Below are positions 1 to 6,078 of a stretch of DNA of 51,846 nucleotides, piece after piece. The position numbers and the translations under genes were made by a program. Position 1 is the first letter of the stretch. Every line of letters starts with the position of its first letter. Source of the DNA: Bryobacterales bacterium (GTDB lineage Bacteria; Acidobacteriota; Terriglobia; Bryobacterales; Bryobacteraceae). The stretch is from the NCBI GenBank assembly GCA_003142185.1, contig PLOR01000037.1:1-51846 (forward strand), read 5' to 3'. Under the pieces are notes generated by a model, which made no database searches, was not told where the DNA came from, and was given only the letters and a program-made list of their open reading frames with translations.

Positions 1-13
1 CCCTGATACAAGG
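1..13. repeat. Repeat family A, right-end fragment at window edge
   Basis: The first bases (CCCTGATACAAGGCG) match the outer end of the right arm of the repeat at 9569-9707 (CCCTGATACAAG). The left arm of the same family lies at the other end of the window. The copy is cut by the window boundary. Confidence 0.55.
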
Positions 14-105
14 CGTCCAGCTTGGGAATTCAGGCTTAGTGCAGCAATCACGGAGTCGTGCATGACCGCTCCCTATGGTCGAAGCTCCGATAGAGATCGG
101 CGGGC

Positions 106-217
106 GGGTTGACAGACGAAAGCGTCTGTCCCACTTTGCGGTAGAGGAATTCGCAGGCGAGTGGGGCAGGCGCTACGGTTTCCGGGTCCGAAGCGGATTT
201 CGCCTGCCAACCGATTC
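106..217 (-). repeat. Repeat family C, longer copy
   Basis: This is an intergenic composite of hairpins. GTTGACAGACGAAAGCG with CGTCTGTCCCAC forms one side, and GTGGGGCAGGCG with TTTCGCCTGCCAACCGATTC forms the other. Its reverse complement matches 41392-41473 over both ends, including the flanking GAATCGGTTGGCAGGCG and TGTCAACCCGCC. The copy at 41.4 kb is shorter inside. There is no transposase. The 235 bases before the first gene contain nothing else I can identify. Confidence 0.6.
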
Positions 218-235
218 ATTCGTACTCGGCGCGCC

Positions 236-796
236 CTATCGGAACACCATATGCTCTGGCTCGATTTTGCGCGCGGCGCACCAATCCAGGTAGAGGCGGC
301 CGTAGCTGGCGGTGATGTAATCCTGCTCGCGAAAACCCAGCCGCCGGGCCATCCGGTCGATCCAGCGCGGGCTGCCTTCCAGTTCCAGGTAGATGCCGAT
401 CGGCGTCTCATCCAGCGTCGCCACGCCGGAGGTGCCGGGAAGGCGGAACTCGGTGCGGTACTTTTCGTAGCGAAACGCCGGCACATACCCGAGGCGCCGA
501 AGAATCAGGCCGCACGTGGCGGCGCTCGACAAAGTGAGCTCCAGTTCCTCGCGCGTTTTGTGTTTGGCCGCCAGCGGTGGGCCTTTGAAGGTGAAGGTAT
601 CCGCGCCGGGCGTCTCGCGCACGCGCAGCAGAAGGTTCGCCTGGCGCAAGCCGCGATCCGCCGTGTCGAAAACCGTGTTGGCTTCGAAGACGCGGCGGCG
701 CGCCACACGGAATCCGGCCTTGCGCAGCAGGCGCCGCGCGTCCGCCGCGTCCGGCGCCACCAGCTTGATTTCGGTCTCTTGGGTTCCGCGGAGCAT
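236..796 (-). CDS. CYTH domain protein (class IV adenylate cyclase / thiamine triphosphatase-like)
   Basis: This 186-residue protein begins with the CYTH signature ETEIKL (E7, E9, K11), the ExExK motif that binds metal and triphosphate in the CYTH tunnel fold. Charged strands typical of the family follow (LLLRVRETPG, FTFKGP, REELEL, YRTEFRLPG, YLELEGSP). CYTH proteins hydrolyse or cyclise triphosphorylated substrates. The substrate here cannot be told from sequence. An upstream in-frame ATG at 940 would add 48 residues overlapping the DUF2203 gene and is unlikely. The ATG at 796 sits 20 bases after the DUF2203 stop, so this is probably the last gene of a yjbQ-DUF2203-CYTH operon. Confidence 0.85.
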   Translation of the reverse strand: MLRGTQETEIKLVAPDAADARRLLRKAGFRVARRRVFEANTVFDTADRGLRQANLLLRVRETPGADTFTFKGPPLAAKHKTREELELTLSSAATCGLILRRLGYVPAFRYEKYRTEFRLPGTSGVATLDETPIGIYLELEGSPRWIDRMARRLGFREQDYITASYGRLYLDWCAARKIEPEHMVFR

Positions 797-815
797 TTGT
801 TCAGTGGCTGCGAGT

Positions 816-1247
816 TCAATCGCCGCGATGGTTGTCGAGAAAATCGCGGTCGACTGGCTTGCGGCCGCGAAACCCTTCATCCACGCCGTGCCAGAAGCCG
901 ATGCCAGCCTCGCCCAGCCGCCAGCACAGGTACACTTCATCGCCGCGCAGCAGGGTAGGGAAGTCCACCAGACCGGTGTCCAGGTCCTTGATCACGCAGC
1001 CCAGGTCCTGCACCTGCTCGATGGCGGCGCGCAAATGGCAGGCGGCGGTTTCGCTGCGCGTGCGAACCGCGCTGACGCGGCCACGATCCAGATTCACGCC
1101 GCCCATCAAGGCCACCCGTTCGCGATACTCCATGAGCTCGCCCTGCGCCTGTTCGAGGTCGCTTTTGAGATCGATGGCGCTCCGCAGCAATGGCTCCACG
1201 CGAGACAGCAGCCGCTCGGCTTCGGTCAGAGTGAAGCGCTTCGGCAT
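816..1247 (-). CDS. DUF2203 family protein
   Basis: This is a 143-residue protein starting MPKRFTLTEAERLL. It has a helical first half (residues 8-60) and the conserved C-terminal core of DUF2203: DLGCVIKDLDTGLVDFP, then EVYLCWRLGE and FWHG, ending GFRGRKPVD. The family has no established biochemical function that I know of. The start at 1247 is preferred because the YjbQ stop codon lies one base upstream (1249-1251), which gives tight operon packing. A longer ORF start at 1295 would lie inside yjbQ. It is cytoplasmic, with no signal peptide or membrane segment. Confidence 0.8.
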   Translation of the reverse strand: MPKRFTLTEAERLLSRVEPLLRSAIDLKSDLEQAQGELMEYRERVALMGGVNLDRGRVSAVRTRSETAACHLRAAIEQVQDLGCVIKDLDTGLVDFPTLLRGDEVYLCWRLGEAGIGFWHGVDEGFRGRKPVDRDFLDNHRGD

Positions 1248-1248
1248 G

Positions 1249-1743
1249 TCAGAGGCCGGACACCTGGACCGACATGGTGCGGCTGCGCGGCCCATCGAAC
1301 TCCGCCAGAATGATGCTCTGCCAGGTTCCCAGCAGCACGGCGGAATTGCGCACCTGCAGCGAAAGCGCCTGGCCCATCAGCATGCCGCGCAGATGCGAAT
1401 CGGCATTGCGGCGATCGCAATCGCTGTAGTGCGGGTCGTTGTGCCGCCAGTTGGCGTCGCGGCGCACCAGGTCTTCCAGGATCGCGCGCATGTCGGCGAG
1501 CAACGCATCCTGCCATTCGTTGAGGAAGACCGCTGTCGTCGTGTGCAGCGATTGCAGGTGAACGATGCCTTCGCGGACGCCGCTCTTGCGCACGATGTCG
1601 TTGATCCGGTCGGTGACGTTGATGAGCTGCAGGCGGTCGCTGGTGATCCAGTCCACCACGCGATGGAAGATTTTGAATGACGACGATGGCGCCGCCGGAG
1701 CTTCGGCTGCCGCTGCCGCAATAGAGCCGTCGTGAGATTTCAT
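1249..1743 (-). CDS. yjbQ: YjbQ / UPF0047 family protein (secondary thiamine-phosphate synthase-like)
   Basis: This 164-residue protein has the complete UPF0047 core. HTTTAVFLNE (H67) is followed by H101 and H105 in WRHNDPHYSDC, DSHLRGMLMG (H117) and the C-terminal GTWQSIILAEFDGPR. The conserved histidines form the presumed metal or active site. Family members such as YjbQ have weak thiamine-phosphate synthase activity, though the physiological role is unclear. The first ~22 residues are Ala/Pro-rich and not conserved. The start at 1743 is the ATG nearest the conserved region. It is the first gene of the short minus-strand group with DUF2203 and CYTH. Confidence 0.88.
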   Translation of the reverse strand: MKSHDGSIAAAAAEAPAAPSSSFKIFHRVVDWITSDRLQLINVTDRINDIVRKSGVREGIVHLQSLHTTTAVFLNEWQDALLADMRAILEDLVRRDANWRHNDPHYSDCDRRNADSHLRGMLMGQALSLQVRNSAVLLGTWQSIILAEFDGPRSRTMSVQVSGL

Positions 1744-1887
1744 GGATGTTTCCACGCCCCCCTTCACAGTTAAGATACGCCGGCCACGCATCCAGTAACA
1801 GAAAGGTGGCGGCGGTTTTTCTTCAGTATAGCGCCGGCGCGAAGGATCCATCCCGCGGGCTGTGAGAAATGCGGGGCAGGCGCCGTT

Positions 1888-3709
1888 CTACTTAAATTCG
1901 AGGGAGCGCACCTGACCTGCGGCATCGGGCTGTCCGGGCAGGGCCCGTATTCAATGCGCAAAGCGCGCGGGGGCTTCTGCGGGCCGCACTGCAGGTCGAC
2001 CGGTGCGCCGTTGCCGCTGCGGATGGTCACCGATCGCGGGTCGGTAATCACGAAGATCCTGATCTTGCCGTCGGTGCGCACGTGGAGGCGGGCAGCCTTG
2101 CCGCATTCCAGATGCTCGAGCGTGCCTTCGACCGAGGGTAGCGCAGGCGCAGGCTGCGCGTGTGGCACGCCGCTCTCCTGCGCGGGCCCTTGGTGGACCA
2201 TGCGCGGCGCTTCGCTCAAATCGCCGCTGGTTCGCTCTGACCCGCTCGAACCGGTTCGCTCTGATCTGCCGGAATTCGCTCTTGCTGCCGGCGCTGCCAG
2301 AGACTGATCGAGGTTATCCAGCGAGGCCAGTTCCCCGAAGATGTGCGTGAAGGTGCGCGCCTTGGCCGTGAGCGCCTTGGCCTCCGCGGTGTAGCCGAGG
2401 CGGTATTCCGCGTAAGCCAGGTCGTAAAAGTAATGGTAGGCCTGCGCGGGCTGCACCTTCTTCACCGTGCGCAGTTCGGATACCGCGGCTGCGTAGTTGC
2501 CCTGCTGCATATAAGCGGAACCAAGCTCGAAGTGGATTTCATCATCATTGGGACTAAGCTTGGCGCCTCTGCCCAAAATGTCAATGGCGTCGGCGGAGCG
2601 GCGGCTGTAGGCGAGGACGCGGCCGTAATCGAGGAAGAGGCGCGGGTCCTGCCCGCCCAACTCCACGGCGTGCGCGTAATGCCGCGCCGCATCGTCCAGC
2701 TTGCGCTCGAACCAGAGGAACTGGCCCCAGCCTTCCTCGACCTCCCATTGCTTCGGGTACTCTTGCGCGAGCGCCTCATAAGCAGCGGTGGCCTGTTCGC
2801 TCCTGCCGCGGGTGTTGGAGAGCATCTCGGCTAGCGCCAGGCGCGCGCTCATAACGGCAGCGGTCTCGACCTCGGGCGTTTCCACCGCCTTGGGTAACTG
2901 AATATTGAACACCATTACGTTGATCGTCCCGCCGCGGAGATAGCTGCGCAGGTCCGATTCGATCGCCGCGATGCTCTTATGGTAGACCGCCTCCAGCGCG
3001 GCCGCGGAGTCACCCTGCTTCAGCGCCCCGTCCAGGGCTTTGAGCTGCGGGCGATAGGAAGGATGCAGGAACAGCATGTGCACCAACTTCCAGCTTTCGG
3101 CGTAGAACATACCGGCCTTGGATTTTTCGTTGTAGTAAGGCGAGCTGTGATCCACGGTCAGCAGGGTTGCCAGAGGGAGCCATCTCTCCCTCTCGAGCGT
3201 CAACATGCGAACAGGATGTCTTGCCCGACCTTGATCTTGTTCCCCATTGGTTCCAGGTTGGAGAAGAGCTCGGCCAGGCCTTCATTGAACCACGGCGGAT
3301 ATTCATGGCCGCTCTCGTGCACCATCATGTGCGTGAACTCGTGAACGGCGACAGGGTAGTGGTCGATGGAGCCGTTGCTCATCACGATGAAGTCGTGCGC
3401 GATGCCGGCGTGGAAAAACGCGCTGGCGAATTCGGTGGGGCGGTACTGGTCGAACTCTTTTTCGTTACGAAAGGCGATGATGCACGCCGGCTTGGCGTCG
3501 GGTAGGTGGTCTCCGAAAGCCTGCACGAAGAAGCTGCGAACCTGCTCGAAGTGGCGGATCAGGTCGCGGCCGGACCGTTCACTGCCGGTGGTGTAAAGCT
3601 CGAAGTTGACTGATGTGATTTTGAGCCACGGGTCGGGCTGGGCACCCGCGGCGGTTATGGCTGCGGCGATCAGTAGAATCGCTCGACGGTGCGCGAAGCG
3701 AGGCATCAC
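1888..3709 (-). pseudogene. DUF1570/gluzincin-like peptidase with TPR repeats, broken by two apparent single-base deletions
   Basis: The first frame (3709-3200) encodes a signal peptide (residues 1-23) and a metalloprotease-like domain with HEFTH (123-127) followed by NEGLAEL (E143). It stops after VGQDILFAC. The protein clearly continues in another frame (3206 downward): MLTLERERWLPL, YNEKSKAGMFYAESW, then several TPR units, a Ser/Arg-rich linker and a final beta domain. Restoring one C near 3213 joins the two (GQDI-PVRMLTLERE). Near the end, restoring one base at about 1926 gives DAAGQVRSLEFK and a stop at 1888; as it stands the frame runs on to 1770. The intact product would be an exported or periplasmic protein of roughly 600 residues. 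The losses could be real decay or sequencing error. The second ATG overlaps the first stop, so coupled translation of two halves is possible but would split the peptidase-like domain. Confidence 0.8.
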
Positions 3710-3724
3710 GCCGGAGCCCGGTTT

Positions 3725-4036
3725 CTAGTCGCTTTCGCCGGCGACGACTTCCTTTTCGGGACCGCCCGGCAAACCCCGCTCCGCCAGCAGCAACCGGCGC
3801 AGCGTGCGCAGGTTGTTCAGCAGGCGGCGGCTGGCCGTGATGTGCAGGTTCAGCTTGGCCAGACTGTAGGACACCAGCAGCAGAGCTTCTTTGCGGCGTT
3901 CCGCGGTTTCTCGCTCGGCCAGCGCAATCTCGGCTTCCACCTCGCGCCTGGCCTCATCCAGAGCCTCGGCCAGAAGGGCCACATACTCGTGAGAGCTCTC
4001 GATATTATCGAACGGCGTTTCCGGCTGATAACTCAC
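3725..4036 (-). CDS. Small helical protein of unknown function
   Basis: This is a 103-residue product from a GTG start, VSYQPETPFDNIESSHEYVALL. An ATG at 4084 would add 16 residues of low plausibility. It is almost entirely alpha-helical and charged, with a likely coiled coil at residues 20-90 (EALDEARREVEAEIALAERETAERR read in heptads, then Leu/Arg-rich NNLRTLRRLLLAE). I see no signal peptide, metal motif or membrane segment and do not recognise a family. It ends 15 bases before the peptidase/TPR gene on the same strand, so the two are probably co-transcribed. Confidence 0.6.
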   Translation of the reverse strand: MSYQPETPFDNIESSHEYVALLAEALDEARREVEAEIALAERETAERRKEALLLVSYSLAKLNLHITASRRLLNNLRTLRRLLLAERGLPGGPEKEVVAGESD

Positions 4037-4127
4037 TCGCCACGCCTTTCCAGCCGCCAAGCCGGGAAGCCTGGCAAGCCTCAATCATTGTCGCACAAAC
4101 CGAAGCCGCCATGTAACGCAGTATTCA

Positions 4128-4688
4128 CTATCCCAACGCCAGGGCGACCAGCGTGGGGCAGGGGATTTCCTCCCCCGCCAGTTGTTGGAGGAAGGGCATT
4201 TCGAGCGCGTCAGCATCCAGTTCCACGGCGCACCCAGCGATCTCCTCCTCCGTCGCACCGGGAAAGCACAGTTCGCAGACCCCCACCGCGCCGCCCGATC
4301 GGATGGCGGGTCCGAACGTGCGGCAGGTTAGGGGCCGCGATTCGTACAGATCGCAGGTTCCGGTCGCAGGGTCGAGCACCGGGCACGGCTCGTCATCGTC
4401 CGCCGCCTCGCTCAGCACGCGATTCGCGGTGTCGCCGGGATACTTGCGCCGCAACCGCGCTGCCGCTTCGCCGGCGCGGGTGCGAATGCGCGTGGCGCGC
4501 GCCGGGTCGCGTGTCTCCAACTCCGTCAACCCGCGGCGCAGGCGCTCGGCGTCCAAGCCGCTGATCTCGAAAGCGCCCAGGCAGCACTCGCAACACCCGG
4601 GCCGGCACTTGAGCCAGCTCCCGGCTTTGCGGTTGGCTTCTGCCAGCGCGGCATCGATGACCTGAATCAGTTTTGTAGAGTCCGCCAC
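4128..4688 (-). CDS. YkgJ family cysteine-cluster protein
   Basis: This is a 186-residue protein. The N-terminal cluster CRPGCCECC (C28, C32, C33, C35, C36) and the later CPVLDPATGTCDLYESRPLTCRTFG are the hallmarks of the YkgJ/UPF0153 zinc- or iron-chelating family. A further C-x-x-C (CELC) and GCAVELD follow. The two cysteine groups probably bind one metal centre. The reaction is unknown for most members. The start MADSTKLIQ at 4688 is the only ATG ahead of the first cluster. It is transcribed away from the small membrane protein at 4784. Confidence 0.8.
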   Translation of the reverse strand: MADSTKLIQVIDAALAEANRKAGSWLKCRPGCCECCLGAFEISGLDAERLRRGLTELETRDPARATRIRTRAGEAAARLRRKYPGDTANRVLSEAADDDEPCPVLDPATGTCDLYESRPLTCRTFGPAIRSGGAVGVCELCFPGATEEEIAGCAVELDADALEMPFLQQLAGEEIPCPTLVALALG

Positions 4689-4783
4689 TCCTTACAAGGA
4701 TAGCGGACGGAGAGGCTCGATTCGATTCGCACGGGGAACAAACCGGCCTCCCGGCGCGTAGAGGAAGGGAGAGGTTCACGCGC

Positions 4784-4972
4784 GTGAAGTTTCTGTTGTG
4801 GTGTATCCTGCTCGTGCTGTGCTGGCCGCTGGCGCTGGGCGCACTGGTGCTTTACCCGCTGGTGTGGTTGCTGCTGCTGCCGTTCCGCGTGGTCGGAATC
4901 GCGGTGGAAGGCGCGCTGACGCTGGTCTGGGCCGTAGTCACGTTTCCCGCGCGGTTGCTGCGCGTGATCTGA
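4784..4972 (+). CDS. Tiny hydrophobic membrane protein
   Basis: This is a 62-residue product from a GTG start with a purine-rich ribosome-binding stretch (GGAAGGGAGAGG) about ten bases upstream. Nearly the whole chain is hydrophobic: residues 3-33 and 36-58 could form two membrane helices joined by a short LLPFR segment. I do not recognise a family. The ribosome-binding site and composition support a real gene, but there is no homology evidence. It stands alone, followed by the oppositely oriented PilZ gene. Confidence 0.5.
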   Translation: MKFLLWCILLVLCWPLALGALVLYPLVWLLLLPFRVVGIAVEGALTLVWAVVTFPARLLRVI

Positions 4973-4990
4973 AACTTGCCGCCAAGCGCG

Positions 4991-5386
4991 CTAATTGGTC
5001 AACTGGACTTCGACGCCAAGCTGCGGTCCCGGCGGGAAGTTGCGACCCTGGGTGCGAAATTCGTACCGCTCGATGGCGACTGCGGCGCTTCTCTCGTTGC
5101 TGCGGACTACGCATCCGTAGATCATGAGCTTCATCGGGCAGTTGTCATTGAGCAGGACCGGCCACGTCATCGAGAGTTCGACCGGCATGCCGGTGGTGAG
5201 CATACTTTCCGTGGAAAACCAGACGCCGCCGCTGGAGATGTTCATCGTTTTGCCGTTTCCAGTCTCGGCAATCCGTTGACCGTAAAGCATCTTGTAGCGG
5301 ACTTCCTGTTCGATCTGGAAACGCCGCTTGTTGCGTCTTTCGCGCTCGCTGTTTCGCAATAAACTGTCGTCCTGTATCTCGATCAC
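4991..5386 (-). CDS. PilZ domain protein
   Basis: This 131-residue protein contains a PilZ domain. The arginine-rich switch RRNKRRFQIE (residues about 18-27) precedes the MNISSGGVWF motif, the (D/N)xSxxG element that together with RxxxR binds cyclic di-GMP. A beta-barrel pattern follows to the C terminus. It probably acts as a single-domain c-di-GMP receptor influencing motility or exopolysaccharide. The start MIEIQDDSLL at 5386 fits a short N-terminal extension. It has no obvious operon partner. Confidence 0.85.
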   Translation of the reverse strand: MIEIQDDSLLRNSERERRNKRRFQIEQEVRYKMLYGQRIAETGNGKTMNISSGGVWFSTESMLTTGMPVELSMTWPVLLNDNCPMKLMIYGCVVRSNERSAAVAIERYEFRTQGRNFPPGPQLGVEVQLTN

Positions 5387-5621
5387 CCGGCACCGCCTTC
5401 TCTTTGTGAAGATAACCCGTTTAGGATCAGTCGCTCAAGATGTCTTTGGTTAGGCGGGTGGCGTTAACTGGGGGCCCCGAAGTTAATCCTTACCGATGGC
5501 CTATTTCCGGCCATTTGAGAGCATTACGGCATCGGGTCCAAACTTCGGTACTAGGAACGAGGTACCGTCCGCGATCGCGTCAGCGCCCAAAAAATTGTTT
5601 CAAAATAATTTCAAAAAGTAC
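5387..5621. other. Intergenic region, no gene recognised
   Basis: I see no convincing coding sequence here. It presumably carries the PilZ gene promoter. It contains a short inverted repeat, CGGTAC (5546-5551) and GTACCG (5562-5567), and becomes A/T-rich from 5587 toward the sRNA promoter. ORFs crossing this stretch have no family resemblance. Confidence 0.5.
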
Positions 5622-5650
5622 TGGACAAGCAGGTCTTAAATTGCTAATAT
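5622..5650 (+). promoter_or_regulatory. Predicted sigma70-type promoter of sRNA candidate 1
   Basis: TGGACA (5622-5627) is separated by 17 bases from TAATAT (5645-5650), a good -35/-10 pair in an A/T-rich stretch. Transcription would begin near 5657, just before the conserved ACAGACAGC block. Confidence 0.65.
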
Positions 5651-5656
5651 CAATCT

Positions 5657-5745
5657 CACAGACAGCATCCCTGGCGGCGAGTCCCCTCCCGCCGCCAACC
5701 CTCTGAGTGCAAGGCCCCGAGATACCCAGCTCGGGGCCTTTTCAT
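5657..5745 (+). ncRNA. Candidate small RNA, tandem copy 1
   Basis: This is a predicted transcript of about 88 nt with two hairpins. Hairpin 1 has a GGCGGC/GCCGCC stem (5673-5678 with 5691-5696) and a 12-nt loop GAGTCCCCTCCC rich in C. Hairpin 2 is a GC-rich terminator. The block from ACAGACAGC to the terminator is repeated at 5946 with only a few changes. All 24 bases of hairpin 1 are identical. One terminator-stem pair changes from G-C to A-T in a compensatory way. The loop CCCCUCCC is complementary to GGAGG-type Shine-Dalgarno sequences, so a trans-acting regulator is a reasonable inference. I do not recognise a named RNA family. Confidence 0.65.
5711..5744 (+). terminator. Rho-independent terminator of sRNA candidate 1
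   Basis: The stem is GGCCCCGAG (5713-5721) with CTCGGGGCC (5730-5738), flanked by AA on the left and a TTTTCATTT tract on the right. Confidence 0.8.
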
Positions 5746-5907
5746 TTGTCCGGCCAAGTCGGCATCCATCTTTCCCCTATAGGCATTTTTTCACACTACG
5801 TTGAGAGATTCAACGTCGAGAAGGCTTCCCAGAACAAACGATTAGTACTTCTGGAACCAAACTCCACCAGAAAATGGGCTTCTCGCCAGGAAACCTTCAC
5901 TCAGTTG

Positions 5908-5936
5908 TAGACAAACAGATCCGAAATCGTTATTAT
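5908..5936 (+). promoter_or_regulatory. Predicted sigma70-type promoter of sRNA candidate 2
   Basis: TAGACA (5908-5913), a 17-base spacer, then TATTAT (5931-5936). The architecture matches copy 1 although the surrounding sequence differs, which suggests that each copy is transcribed independently. Confidence 0.65.
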
Positions 5937-5944
5937 AGATTCAA

Positions 5945-6034
5945 TACAGACAGCATCCTTGGCGGCGAGTCCCCTCCCGCCGCCACTCTCTGAGTGCAAA
6001 GGCCCCAAGTTACCCAACTTGGGGCCTTCATTAT
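5945..6034 (+). ncRNA. Candidate small RNA, tandem copy 2
   Basis: This is the second copy, 288 bases after the first. The ACAGACAGC block starts at 5946. The GGCGGC/GCCGCC hairpin (5961-5966 with 5979-5984) has an identical loop, then CTCTGAGTGC, then a terminator. In this copy CACTC-TCT-GAGTG (5984-5996) could form an extra small hairpin overlapping hairpin 1. The sequence between the two copies is unrelated, so conservation is confined to the putative RNA. No start codon with a plausible peptide is seen. Confidence 0.65.
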
Positions 6035-6036
6035 TT
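5999..6036 (+). terminator. Terminator of sRNA candidate 2, possibly bidirectional with lptD
   Basis: The stem is GGCCCCAAGTT (6001-6011) with AACTTGGGGCC (6016-6026), an ACCC loop, then TTCATTATTT. On the minus strand the same hairpin follows the lptD stop at 6079 and is trailed by TTT, so it may also end lptD transcription. Confidence 0.75.
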
Positions 6037-6078
6037 CCGGGGTGTTGCGTCTTGAGGGGCCGTCCGCGCTGCCCCCGC

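Noticed and set aside
161-958. Long plus-strand ORF antisense to the CYTH gene
   Set aside because: It is a composition shadow of the minus-strand CYTH gene and shows no family pattern; high GC creates long antisense ORFs.
5440-5910. Two plus-strand ORFs around sRNA copy 1
   Set aside because: They run through the promoter and terminator hairpin, have no ribosome-binding site and no protein-like features.
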